From Mytilinidion resinicola (lineage: Eukaryota; Ascomycota; Dothideomycetes; Mytilinidiales; Mytilinidiaceae), in assembly GCF_010093595.1 (NCBI RefSeq), contig NW_022985447.1:1529523-1593522 (forward strand): a DNA stretch of 64,000 bases, written 5' to 3'. Below are positions 21,285-31,294 of this stretch, in pieces; the stretch's first letter is position 1, and every line of letters starts with the position of its first letter. Position numbers and translations under genes: made by a program. The notes under the pieces are model-generated. The model had not been told where the DNA came from and did no database searches. It saw only the letters and a program-made list of their open reading frames with translations.

Positions 21285-21649
21285 CGCTCGGGCGCCGCCA
21301 GGTGAAGGTCGGAGATGCCTCTGGTGAAGGCCAGACGCGGCTTCCCGATCAGACCGTGTCTCTTTCTGCCACCGCTTGTGGCGCCTTGCGGATATCTATA
21401 GCCATGTTATAACCATGTACTGGAGCAACAGCTTCATGGTTTAGGACCTCAATTTGCTTCTTACGAGACAGTAGACCTCCCCGGAATATCGACTACAAAT
21501 ATGCACGCAAACCCCCAAAACTGCTGCGCGCACCTCGAACTGTACAGTCATCTGAGCCGCCGAGAGAGCTAGAGATGAAACCTAAGAGCAGACTTCCGAT
21601 ATACCCCAAGCTAGAAATTACAGACGCCGAAGATTACAACTGCCGCCGT

Positions 21650-24002
21650 CTAGTCTCCAATAGGCATGCTCTCAACCTCCTCACTCAACCCCCTCCAATT
21701 ATCCGCCTGCAGCTCCGCGTACTTTACGCGCTCCTGGCTCCAATCTTGGTGTAGCCTGCTGATATGATACTGCGAATGCTGGAAGAAGAGGAGTTCGTCT
21801 CGCACGCATTCTTTGATGAAGACGCCGCGGGCGTGTTGGGCGACGATTGATTGTTTGTCCTGATATTCATTAGCTGTGTTCCAGACATTGGCGATATCGG
21901 CAAACTCACTCGTACAATAGCCTCCTCAACCTTCTCCGCCTCATTAGGCTTCTGCAAAGCCTCCGGCTTGTTTCTGATGGCCTGCAACTTGTTTTCGTTG
22001 TTCTGTATCCTCTTCTCCAGCTGAGGAATGTTGTCCTTGGCGTAGCGGTCTCGCCGATCAAACAGGTCCCGCATGCTGACAAGGCAGTCCCTTTGCCTTT
22101 TCAGATCCTCCAAGACGCCTTCGTCCCAAGCCCGACCCTCATCTTCCAGTAAGGCCTGGCTTGCTGAGAGATGCTTCGCCGTAGAGTTCAAGCCTTCGTT
22201 GAGCATAGGAACGTCGTTGGCATCAACAGCGTATGTGTCCGATGATGCCTCGGTCAGGGTTTGTAGGGCGAGGGAGAATCGAAGGTATTCAGCCGCCAGC
22301 CCTTCGTTACGCTTGCAGAGCCGCTCCATGAGGTTACACAGATTGATGTATGTCTCTGCGGATCTCCTGACGCCCGATCGTACTTGGTCAAACAGATCCT
22401 GTAGGTTCTGAGGAAGAGAGTCTTCCAGGCTAGGCGGCAGAGATTTTCCAGTAAATTCTTCCTGGACAGATATCGTAGCTTGTTTACGCCATACAGCCAA
22501 CTCCTACACCAACCGTTAGCATGAGGTCTCAAAGCACAGATCATAAAGCGGACTTCTACCGTTGGTACTGTGAGGAACATCACAACTAGCTGCTCCTGCG
22601 AGAGTACTGGATGGCGGACAAGAGCGTTTGCAAACCGCGCCAGGCCACGACGTCGCTTCTCGACAAACGAAGCATCTGCAGCTAAGTAGTTTCCGTTGAC
22701 TAAGAAACCATCAATTCGTGACGCAGAAACAGGCCATAGGAGACTTACTGGCAACGCGTTTCGGTGGTAGTAGCGGAAGCTGTCGGAACGGATACCTCTT
22801 GTGTAGACAATCCAACAGCCATACAAAATCGCTGTATCTTCGTATAACCTTGCTGTTGCGGCGGGCGCTGGTAACTTCGTAGTTTCGATGCTGGAATAAA
22901 AACATGCCCTCTTTTTCAGCAATCGCCGTCACGGTGATAACTTCTTCTACGCCACTGCCTGCAACCCGGCCTCCTCCTAGGGATCTTCCCAAGCCACCCG
23001 GATTGCGATTGGCCTCGTCTCCTCCCTCGTTTCCAAACCCATCTCCTAGTCCTGCACCAGAGAACCCATCGTGTGAAGACCCATTGTATGCTCCCCAGCC
23101 AGCTGTTCCACCTGTAGTTGGTCGCTCTCCTATATGGTTGCTTGGAGGGGGGGAGCTGGTATTGTCAGACGCCGTTGTGAAGGCGCTTGTTGTTCGTCCT
23201 GGCATCCCGGCGCTTGATAAAGTCGCCCCGTTGATTGGAGGCGCACCAGGTTCCACAATATGCTCATGGCCTCGGTGTAGAGCTGGACTTGACCACGGAT
23301 CCGCTTCCGGGAATCCGAATGATTCCTTGCGCATAGCACGTGGCTGACTCGGGGTTGCTGCCGGCTGGCTTCGAGGCGTAGCAGGAGTATGGGGAGGTAG
23401 AGGAGTCGTTGGTTTCGCAACTTGTGGAGGCGTGGGTAGTTTGATCGAGGGTTCTGGGAGGTCTTCGGGCTGTTAGGAGGGTACTGCTGCAGCTGGGTGA
23501 AGGCGTTTGAGAGCTGGGACCTACGTCGTCTATGATCATCCACGCTGTCCAGTGTCACATCCTCGCCTTCCTGCGCCAGGCCAATGAGGGCGAGCAAGAC
23601 ATTGAACTCGCCCCTGCCGAATCCAGCAGTCGAGTCCTGTCCCGGTTGGGCCACGATGCCCACGATGGTGGCCTGAACGTCGGCCGGCAGTCCGCTGTCT
23701 GCCAACAGCTTCTTCACTCCAGCGAGGCTCACTCCGCTTCCTGTACGGTCGCCAGATGCAATCAGCGCATCGAATGCATCGACATAGCTCTCTGGCACGT
23801 CCCCACTTCCCAGCAGCGTCTTCACCAGATTCCCGCGCGCTGCCTTCTTGGGCGTCGGAAGGCCCCAGGGAGAGTCGCCGGCATCGTTGAAGTCATCTGT
23901 GAACAGGCTCGAGCCTGACCTGGCTGCTGGTTTCGGCTCGTCATCGAAGAGAGTGGACTGTTTTGGCCGCGCAGGCAGATCGTCATCGCCGAAGAGCGAC
24001 AT
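21650..24002 (-). CDS. MVP1: Sorting nexin MVP1 (PX-BAR protein of endosome-vacuole sorting)
   Basis: Five exons on the minus strand: 24002-23525, 23462-22749, 22699-22560, 22503-21910, 21859-21650; 711 residues. N-terminal MSLFGDDDLP and SSLFTDDF, then SPWGLPTPKKAARGNLVKTLL and the EH-like NLV...SGDRTGSGVSLAGVKKLLADSGL region are typical of fungal Mvp1. A Gly/Pro-rich linker leads to the PX domain (RRYSDFVWLLDCLHKRYPFR, phosphatidylinositol-3-phosphate binding), followed by a helical BAR-like region ending in QERVKYAELQADNWR. Mvp1 works with retromer and Vps1 in membrane recycling from endosomes. ATG 24002 is chosen by family match; the frame extends to 24137. Intron 1 uses an acceptor (ending 23463) beyond an earlier AG that lies too close to the branch site. 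Confidence 0.92.
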
Positions 24003-24537
24003 CACGGCGAGAGTCTGGGTTGCGCTAGGGTTCGAGGCAGAGGGTACGGGTATCAATCGCGATGCGGTTAGAGACGAGAGAGGTACAGGAGGACGATGGA
24101 TGGCGGCTGAAGCATCGTGAGCGTCGCCGTTCAGCAAGACGGAGGATATGCGGCGGGAGCAGCTCGCAAGGAACCACTAGGCCGCGGTCCAAGCTTCGAT
24201 AAACACAACTTGGCATTCATCTCAAGTGGACCTCGCCTCACGTCATGGGCTGTATGTGTAGGACAGTCGTTATTCTTCGTCGGTCTTCAAAATAAAGACG
24301 GGATGCAATTCAATTAAACGGAAACTATGTATTTATCAAGAACACTCCCCTAGATACACCGGTATCATCCACAGGGTATCAAAAAGCAACCAAAAGCGCC
24401 AATGCAAGTATCATGCAATGCTAATCCCTGCCATCTAACAATGCCTGGGCTTTTTGTTCCTCTCCGCTAGATGCGCCGATTGAAGCCAAACGAGCCCGAT
24501 CCAGAGCCATAATGCGCCGTCGTGATACTGAGAAAGT
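24003..24537. other. Intergenic region between MVP1 and palH
   Basis: Contains the MVP1 promoter (minus strand) and the palH 3' end. No gene is supported. Confidence 0.4.
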
Positions 24538-26796
24538 TCAAGGAGATAGGGTATCGTTACTGGGTGGATTCCGTTGAAAGATGCCTTGAGCTGGCCGTGA
24601 AGATGTGGGGGGGCTAGACGCTAGAGTCCTGTCGAGGTCTGATTGTCTTGTCGATGGCTTCTGCCATGTCTCCGGCGTAAATCTGATTCTCGGCGCGGAG
24701 GTATTTTCCGTCGATGTCGTTTGTAGAGCGACAGATGGTGCTGTCTCCGTGGACCCAGTGACGTTCTGAGACGGTATGATAGGGGTCGACGAGGACTCTG
24801 TCGGACTTTGGCCCATTTGTATTAGAATCTCAGGAGACCAAGTACGACCACGGGGTTGAGCTGGGATGATAGTGACAGGCAAGTTCGGCTCCACCTGCCG
24901 ACTATTTCCTCGTTCTCGAATCCTGTCGCCTTGTTCCGCTGCGAATGCTCCGAGTCTCGACTTCAGACCACGCCGAGATTCTTTTTGCGGTGGTATAGTT
25001 GCAGAAACATCGTCCACGGTGAGAGGATCGATGACTCTCCCTCGCTGTAGCTCAGGAGGTGGAGATGCTCGCCGCCGCTTGAATGGATTTGGAACGGCTT
25101 GCCAACGGGATCGGATCCGTTCATTTGCTATCTGCTCAGTCTCGGTCTCTGTTTGGTCATCATGTATTAATGGATCAGATGACCTTTGTGGAGATACTGC
25201 CGTGTTGATATTCAATGTCTGCTCTGGGTCTGCCGAGATGATCCTCCCAATATTAGGAGGTGAGTCGCTGACGGGATGGTACCGCACTGTGTAGACTGTA
25301 CTAGCAGCGCTGGTTGTGTCTGTCCTGCTTATTGGCGACACTATCGCAGGTGGAGGCGTAGCCACGGGAGCGTATGTTGCCGAGCCAGTTTCTGTCTGTG
25401 TTTGTGATGGTTGCTTTTCATTCATGGTTGGCGGCGCGTGTTTTCGACCAAGGGGAGCAACGATTACGTTGTCCTTCTTCGACTGTCCCGTTCGAGCCAA
25501 GCGATGTGCCATTTCGCTCAAACCATGGCCACTGAAGGCTGAGGCGAGGACCCCACCTCGGAGGCCCTTTTCACCTCCAGAACCATCGTTTTCATCGTTC
25601 CGTCCGTTTCGAGGCCAGTGGACGTCATCAGTGGGCGTGGTTTCTAGCATCTCATCACCATCAAATATTTCTCGTCCCAAGATTCCGTCTTTCTTTTCTT
25701 CTCTTTCTAGAGCTTCAATGCGCTCTACCCATTCCCATACAATGACGCTAGCAGCTGCAGCGCCCACCCAACGGAAGTAATCGCCCCACCCGGCGACGGT
25801 GTAATTGGATATGTCGGTAATGAAGAAAACCACAGGAGTGAGAATGGCAATAAATGATAAGAGCGCGATTAGCGTGATATTCCACATCATGGAATGGTAA
25901 AAGGCGTATCGTCGTTTGGTGATGGAATAATACATAACCCAGGCGGCGTAGAGCATGCTCAGAGCGAGCTGGAACAAGTAGCTGAGTGCCGGTATGGCGT
26001 CCACGAAACGGCGGGGTCGACCAGCCGAACTCCCCATAAAACTATTCAAACAACTGAAGGCGATATCCAACATGATAAGAGCAAATCCAGTCCATTTGAT
26101 GATGACCTTCTCCTTGTGGCGGGGAAAAAGCCGAATGAGAGTTTGAACCTGGGCGAGCCATAGAAAGATGTCGGATATCACTCTGGAGACCTTGATCTCC
26201 ATCCCGCCGACTACTTCATCGCGCAGGGCCATGGCGTCCATGTATCCGGCCTCGTACTGCCGTTCTGCAATCCTGAAGGTGTCGGCAGTGGCCAAGGTCA
26301 ACGATATGGCAACCGTCAATGTCGCAACTTTCTGCAGCCACGGACGTGTGCCAACACCAATGACTGATCCACCACCACTTGCTCCGCTTATCATTCCGCG
26401 TCGTCCCATGAGCCCTGAGCGGCCTCCTGTGCCAGCAAAGAACGTCCGCGGGGTGATGAGCAGCATTATGACCAACATCCACGCGATTACTGTGGCCGCG
26501 CCGGTCGCGTATGCTTGAGGGGTGATAGAGGCGTGAAAGGGATCCCGCATGTCAGCGGCACTGCCTGGCCCGATTCCGGCAGTGGCCTCGGAGGGAGCGC
26601 CAGACGTGCATTCTGGCGTGAAAACGGCGTTGGCAGTGAGGGTCACGGTGAAGTCGGGGTTGATCTCAATCACGCCTAAGGATGGGAGGGTATAGGGTTG
26701 ACAGTGCTGCCAACTGTTAGCACATTGTTCCACGCTCGCGGGATTACTATACACACTTCGTAGGGCTTGGTGGACGTCGCGGCGACAGCGTTCCAT
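24538..26796 (-). CDS. palH: pH-response sensor palH/RIM21, seven-TM protein
   Basis: The frame is open from 27084, but I favour ATG 26796 because the 96 residues before it look like leader; this gives 752 residues. The ectodomain has CQPYTLPSLGVIEI and FTVTLTANAVF as in PalH. Seven hydrophobic helices follow, among them AATVIAWMLVIMLLI, ISDIFLWLAQVQTLIRLF, TGFALIMLDIAFSCLNSF and YFRWVGAAAASVIVWEW. Directly after TM7 comes the family hallmark LEREEKKDGILGREIFDGDE. The rest is a long low-complexity cytoplasmic tail, in PalH the arrestin (PalF) binding region. PalH/Rim21 senses alkaline pH at the plasma membrane and starts activation of PacC/Rim101. Same strand as MVP1. A small intron in the N-terminal part is not excluded. 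Confidence 0.9.
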   Translation of the reverse strand: MERCRRDVHQALRSVYSNPASVEQCANSWQHCQPYTLPSLGVIEINPDFTVTLTANAVFTPECTSGAPSEATAGIGPGSAADMRDPFHASITPQAYATGAATVIAWMLVIMLLITPRTFFAGTGGRSGLMGRRGMISGASGGGSVIGVGTRPWLQKVATLTVAISLTLATADTFRIAERQYEAGYMDAMALRDEVVGGMEIKVSRVISDIFLWLAQVQTLIRLFPRHKEKVIIKWTGFALIMLDIAFSCLNSFMGSSAGRPRRFVDAIPALSYLFQLALSMLYAAWVMYYSITKRRYAFYHSMMWNITLIALLSFIAILTPVVFFITDISNYTVAGWGDYFRWVGAAAASVIVWEWVERIEALEREEKKDGILGREIFDGDEMLETTPTDDVHWPRNGRNDENDGSGGEKGLRGGVLASAFSGHGLSEMAHRLARTGQSKKDNVIVAPLGRKHAPPTMNEKQPSQTQTETGSATYAPVATPPPAIVSPISRTDTTSAASTVYTVRYHPVSDSPPNIGRIISADPEQTLNINTAVSPQRSSDPLIHDDQTETETEQIANERIRSRWQAVPNPFKRRRASPPPELQRGRVIDPLTVDDVSATIPPQKESRRGLKSRLGAFAAEQGDRIRERGNSRQVEPNLPVTIIPAQPRGRTWSPEILIQMGQSPTESSSTPIIPSQNVTGSTETAPSVALQTTSTENTSAPRIRFTPETWQKPSTRQSDLDRTLASSPPTSSRPAQGIFQRNPPSNDTLSP

Positions 26797-27503
26797 AACT
26801 GCCTCCGGTAGGGCTCGTCGCCCGCCATGGCTCTCGGGTCCATCACTGGTCCTGCAGTGAAGGGCGGCTAGGCATGTCGTACTGGCAATGGTAGCGGCAG
26901 CATCGACGAGATGAAATCGGAGGCTGAATGGATGGAGATGTGTTGATGCTGGATCGATGCTTGTCCTTTCTTGGCCGTCTTGGGGGTGAGACACAGGGCT
27001 GAAGGACCTTGGACGCGGCCAGACCGTGGCTGAAATCGCTGACACGTGATCGCGCCGGCCCACGTCCATCCGAGGAGACGACATGCCAACACCACCAGTA
27101 CACGATGGTTGAGCGGCCTAGGTCCCTATTGTTAATGCAGGAGCTTATAGATTACTATCAGGCCACCCAGAACGATGACCAAGCCTATCTACGCCAGATT
27201 CAACACGTTTCTTTTGATGCGAAGCCCTCGGCATTATTGTATTACTGATACTTTGCAGGATGGCGTCAACACAAGGCATACAGCGTGTATTTTCTATGCT
27301 GTGTGAGCGGATATATATAGTGCTCTTTCTCTCTGTCTTTTCAATGCCATAAAACTCTCTGCGGCTACTCAGCAAGAACCAGATCGTTATCAAATCTACA
27401 CTGCAGCTCCAAAGACGGAGAGACCCCGTTGCTAAGATTCATTCATCGTCCGAAGCATCGTAACCTACGCCCTTGCGCTTCAAGCACTAGCTAAACCTTC
27501 AAG
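26797..27503. other. Divergent promoter region between palH and the SDR gene
   Basis: No additional gene is supported. A TATATATA-like motif at about 27310-27318 lies 190 bases before the SDR start and could serve it. Confidence 0.35.
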
Positions 27504-28691
27504 ATGGCTGGAGAGCTAGTCTTGGTACGAACAGCAAGCTCCCTCCAAGCGTGAAGCTAACGATAGTTCAGATCACTGGTGCCTCTGGCTTCCTAGGCGC
27601 CCAATTGGTCAACGAGACACTAAAGGCAGGCTACCGTGTTCGTGGTACAGTCCGTCGACAAGCTCAGGTCGAGAGTCTAGAAGCTTTCTTCCGCCCCAGC
27701 TATGGAGACCGAGTTGAATTCGCTACCATCCCCGATATGACCCAAGAAGGGGCATATGATGCTGTCCTGCATGGTGTCGATTACATCTTCCACGTAGCTT
27801 CGCCTTTGGCGTCTCCTAGTCATGTAAGATGTCTCTGAATGAGCTATAGCGGTAGTGCTAACCTTCAAAGGGCGCCGACACTGACTTCAAGGCTGTGTAC
27901 ATCGAGCCAGCCGTCAAGGGCGTTACAACCATCCTGGATGCAGCCACCAAGTACCCCTCCGTCAAGAGAGTCGTGATCACGTCTTCCGTTGCTGCACTGC
28001 GACCATTGGAAGGCGTTCCTGATGGCACTGTAGAGTCTGGTGCGTACTTCGACTCAGCATACGCCTCATCGATGCTAACTAGATCATAGAACAAAGCGGC
28101 GCCAACATCCACATATCTCCCGATCACAAACTCACCAGCTATGAAGAAGCGTATTTCGCATCCAAGATCCTCGCTGACCAGGCAACCACCGACTTCGTGA
28201 AAGCCAGAAAGCCAAAGTACTCTACCGTAACCATCCATCCCACGTTTATCTACGGCCGCAACATCCTCCAAACATCCTTCTCTGAGCTTTCTGGAACCAA
28301 TGGCTTCCTCTGGCATTCTCTCCAATCACCTCAGCCTCTCGTAGGAAGTCGTGCCGTCCACGTTCTCGATGTTACTGAAGCGCACCTTAAGGCACTCGAG
28401 TTCGCAGCCGAGAAAGACCCCTACACGGATCCAAGTAGCTGGACTGGAGGCATTGCGAAGTTCATAGTCGCTGCCCCATCGTTCAAATGGGAAGATATAG
28501 CCGAGTTTACTCGACGGAAGTATCCTCAGATTGGTTCTAAGCTCGAGGAGGACAAGCCTACAGCGGGCTCCTACGATACGAGCCGAGCAGCGGACATCCT
28601 TGGTTTAAAGAGCCTCAGACCGATTGAGGAAATGGTCACGGATGTTATCGATCAGCTCCTGGAGTTCACTGACTTTCCCAAGCAGCTTTGA
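27504..28691 (+). CDS. Extended short-chain dehydrogenase (NAD(P)-dependent ketone/aldehyde reductase, GRE2/DFR-like)
   Basis: Four exons: 27504-27524 (a 7-codon first exon), 27572-27823, 27871-28039 and 28090-28691; introns 47, 47 and 50 nt; 347 residues. The Rossmann motif ITGASGFLGAQ follows the first junction, and the catalytic YxxxK is YFASK in exon 4. The layout matches the dihydroflavonol-reductase/methylglyoxal-reductase branch of extended SDRs (NADPH-dependent reduction of carbonyls, cytosolic). The substrate cannot be inferred. The short first exon (MAGELVL) is common in this family. Confidence 0.88.
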
Positions 28692-28859
28692 GGGCGATGA
28701 GTACATGCGATTGAATCGTGCGGACTAAGAGCAGGGTTTATTGGTAAACATTCGAAAATTCGAAATTCTCCTCATAAAATCTTCCATCTCTAGACTATGT
28801 AGTGATCAGTAAACTTTCGAATCTTATCTCATTGTCACTCTCTTTCAGAAGACCTCGTG

Positions 28860-28997
28860 ATATATCTGTGTACGCCTGCCTGTTGCCTCCTGAGGTGGTT
28901 CACAGACCTGAGTGAAATGGTGATGCTCTTGCTTTGCGCAACCAGTAAACTCGTTAAGCCACCTCAGGGAGCAGCAGGTGAGTGTACACAGATATAT
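28860..28997. mobile_element. Small fold-back MITE with ~39-bp inverted repeats
   Basis: The left end begins ATATATCTGTGTAC and includes CTCCTGAGGTGG. The right end, reverse-complemented, begins ATATATCTGTGTAC and includes CCCTGAGGTGG. The arms match over about 39 bp with a few differences around a short core. If the element is taken to begin TATCTG, a TA dinucleotide flanks each side, as with Tc1/mariner-type MITEs. No coding capacity. Confidence 0.65.
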
Positions 28998-29039
28998 GGT
29001 ACGGTAGTGTCAAGTTCCCTGGAACAGCAATTCGACAGC

Positions 29040-29372
29040 CCACGAATCCGAGGTTCCGATATAAAATTTCGTTCCATGAGGTACACTCTTTCTGTGTCTG
29101 TGTACACTTGCCTGGCACCGCTTGGGGTCCCCTGGTAGGTTCTCAAGACCGGTAAGGTGCCGGTTTTGACAAGCCTGATAGTTCTCCGGGCCACACACCA
29201 GACGGTGGTGAGCTGCTGCTTCATGTTCATATTTAACGGAGCTTGGGTGTATCCACGTTGACATACGGTATTTCGTGATCAGCTTGGGCACCCAGATATC
29301 CCCTGCTCTGACTTCGCTCTTGTTCTCTCGATACCACTGTGAGGAGTGCCCCAAGTAACACGTCTTCAATCA
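29040..29372. repeat. Diverged repeat related to the 44.3-kb element, interrupted by the hAT-like insertion
   Basis: TTGACAAGCCTGATAGTTCT and GACGGTGGTGAGCTGCTG in this stretch match corresponding blocks of the element at 44268-44695, and ATACCACTGTGAGGAGTGCC matches 226-249 in copy 1. The repeat is cut at 29380 by the hAT-like element; similarity to 615-731 resumes at 29694. Confidence 0.5.
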
Positions 29373-29701
29373 GTCAAAAGCAGCGTGGTTAGTAAACCGT
29401 CCAATCCTCAATCGGTTTGATGGCCGATTTGTTAGAACATACACTGAACAGTCCAATCAATCAATCCAAAGTTTTGTCAACCTTCAATCCGTCTAATCCG
29501 CTCCAATTGTCTCTCGCTTAGCCTAAAGTAGAAAAATTTATACTCTTTTTGAGGTTTTGGCTAGAGATCTCTCAATCCGTCCAATCAATCCGCACTTTTA
29601 TCCGGCCAATCCAATCTAATCCCTATCTTGGTCTGAACAGTCTAATCCAATCTTAAGGCCGGTAATCAATCGGACGGTTTACTAACCACGCTGGTCAAAA
29701 G
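29373..29701. mobile_element. Non-autonomous hAT-like element with perfect 8-bp target duplication
   Basis: The element spans 29381-29693 (313 bp). Its ends are CAGCGTGGTTAGTAAACCGT and the reverse complement of the same sequence, followed by imperfect inverted sequence. GTCAAAAG flanks it directly at 29373-29380 and 29694-29701. An 8-bp duplication with CA...TG termini is the mark of hAT transposition. The interior has no coding frame and is filled with short CCAATC/CTAATC motifs in subterminal positions, which in hAT elements often bind transposase. The intact TSD and ends suggest fairly recent mobilisation by a transposase elsewhere. Confidence 0.85.
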
Positions 29702-29809
29702 GTAGTCTAGTTTCCACTGCGGTGACCTTTACATCGTATTTGGAGTTTCTAATGCCTGTCGGGGCACCACGAACAGTCGCAAAAAGTGCCTAAACCTATG
29801 TTTTGGTAC
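29694..29809. repeat. Dispersed repeat module, second copy (matches 615-731)
   Basis: Ordered blocks TTTCCACTG, TTTACATCG, ATTTGGAGTTT and CTAAACCTATG match 615-731. This stretch continues the repeat broken by the hAT-like insertion; the target duplication GTCAAAAG corresponds to GTCGAAAAG in the uninterrupted copy. Confidence 0.55.
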
Positions 29810-30345
29810 GTATATTCTCGGGGCCCCAGCTCGGTCAAAGATGCTGAACGTCCTTCACGTGCCCCGTTCGCCATCAAGTTACCGCGCCTACACGCTCGGC
29901 AAGCCCTTGTCGACGATGTATTCTTCTTATTGACTGTGTTAGCAGAGCTATAAAACGGCCGCCTCTCACCCTCGGCAGCTGTACATGACAACAAACACCC
30001 ACAAACCGGAGCAGCTCAACAGCATCAACGTTGAGCCCTCACCAGAGCCTCAGACAATCAACCATGTTAGCTTGGACCTAATTTGACTTCTTTGTACTAG
30101 CTACTAACAATGGATAATGTCCTTCAATTTGTTGGATCATGACAATCACCTACAGCAATCACTGCTGGTAGCAAACAGAGCTTTCATGTACATAATGTTC
30201 GCGTTCCATCAATGTTCAGATGCTACGGCCTGCACACCAACACAAATTACCAAACCCACCTACCCTCTTCTCAAATCACATTCAGTCACCAGGTAAGGAT
30301 ATAGTCCTGTCATAGCTTCTTTAGAGACTCACATTCGTAGTAGTC
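29810..30345. other. Intergenic region before the small zinc-ribbon-like gene
   Basis: No supported gene. A possible intron-like GTAAGG...AG pattern lies near 30292-30311 in the leader of the next gene. Confidence 0.3.
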
Positions 30346-30675
30346 ATGTCTACGCAAACCAAAGGAGGCGCCAGCGGAGGTGGATCCAGCGGTGGAGCAT
30401 CCGGCGGAACTAGCGGAGGAGCAGCTGGCGGACGATCAGGCGGAGCAGGATCGAAGGGAGCAAACCAACAAGCCTCCACACCGAGCAAGCCCACCGACGA
30501 CCTGTTCGTCATCGATCCCAATGACCCCCGCGACCCACGCACTCAGGTCTCGCCACTCCGAGTCGACCCTGCTATCCCCTCTCTCCCTCTGGCGAAGTGC
30601 AAGACACCTGATTGCACGAACAATAACTACGTTCAAGGAGGCTACGTATGCCCCGTTTGTGGGCTACTTCAGTGA
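30346..30675 (+). CDS. Small Gly-rich protein with C-terminal zinc-ribbon-like Cys pattern
   Basis: 109 residues from ATG 30346. Residues 3-40 are a Gly/Ser/Ala repeat (GGASGG, GGTSGG). The middle part is Asp/Pro-rich. The C-terminus has CKTPDC and, 12 residues later, CPVCGLLQ, a pattern of four Cys that could form a zinc ribbon. A damaged relative with the same CxxxxC...CxxC ending lies at 34852-35038, on the other side of the two APH genes. Function unknown; the Gly tract makes codon use atypical. Confidence 0.5.
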   Translation: MSTQTKGGASGGGSSGGASGGTSGGAAGGRSGGAGSKGANQQASTPSKPTDDLFVIDPNDPRDPRTQVSPLRVDPAIPSLPLAKCKTPDCTNNNYVQGGYVCPVCGLLQ

Positions 30676-30775
30676 ACTCACTGAGAGTTTTAATCTCGGC
30701 AAGATTCAGGTATTCCTTGCTGTCGAGTTCTATTTAAATCATTTTCCATTTCATTCAGTGCCTCGTCACTGATGC

Positions 30776-30980
30776 GTGTACACTGTTGTGCCACTGCTTA
30801 TGGTGCTCCAGCATTCTTATAGAAATCTGTAAGTCTAGACAATACAGCTAAGTTTCTACTTCTGTTAGTCACTGTTTGCAGTGGTTCGGCAAGCTTACAG
30901 GATTTCTAGCTACAAGTTCTGGATTTCAAAATTTCAAAAATGCATCGAGGAACCTCAAAGAGTGGCAGAAAAAAGTGTAC
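30776..30980. mobile_element. Diverged fold-back repeat of the CACTGCTT family
   Basis: The left end (GTGTACACTG...GCCACTGCTTATGGTGCTCC) and the reverse complement of the right end (GTACACTTTTTTCTGCCACTC...) form an imperfect inverted repeat around about 125 bp. Internal CATTCTTATAGAAATCTG resembles the 44.3-kb element. No coding capacity. Confidence 0.45.
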
Positions 30981-31294
30981 GAATATGTGCTGAGTTATTA
31001 ATGCGAATGAGCTCGTGCCTATGTCTATTTCCGCCTCCACGCAACAATATCAGGCAATGTGACAAGCGTGATGGTGAAAGCCACCTGCCCTCCACCAAGG
31101 TCTACAAATATGAATTATACTTCTATCACCATGTCATCGGTGAAAGAAATGATCTGAATACTGGTGACATCGCTGGGGTCCTCATATTTTTCTTTTTTTT
31201 AAATATAAAACACTTCCCCTTCTCCACGACACAACCTTGAAAGACCACCCACATCCAACACCACCTACCTCCAACACCACTTTGCTTCTTCATC

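Noticed and set aside
24117..24137. Upstream ATG of MVP1 (24137)
   Set aside because: Adds 45 residues without family match; MSLFGDD at 24002 is the usual family start.
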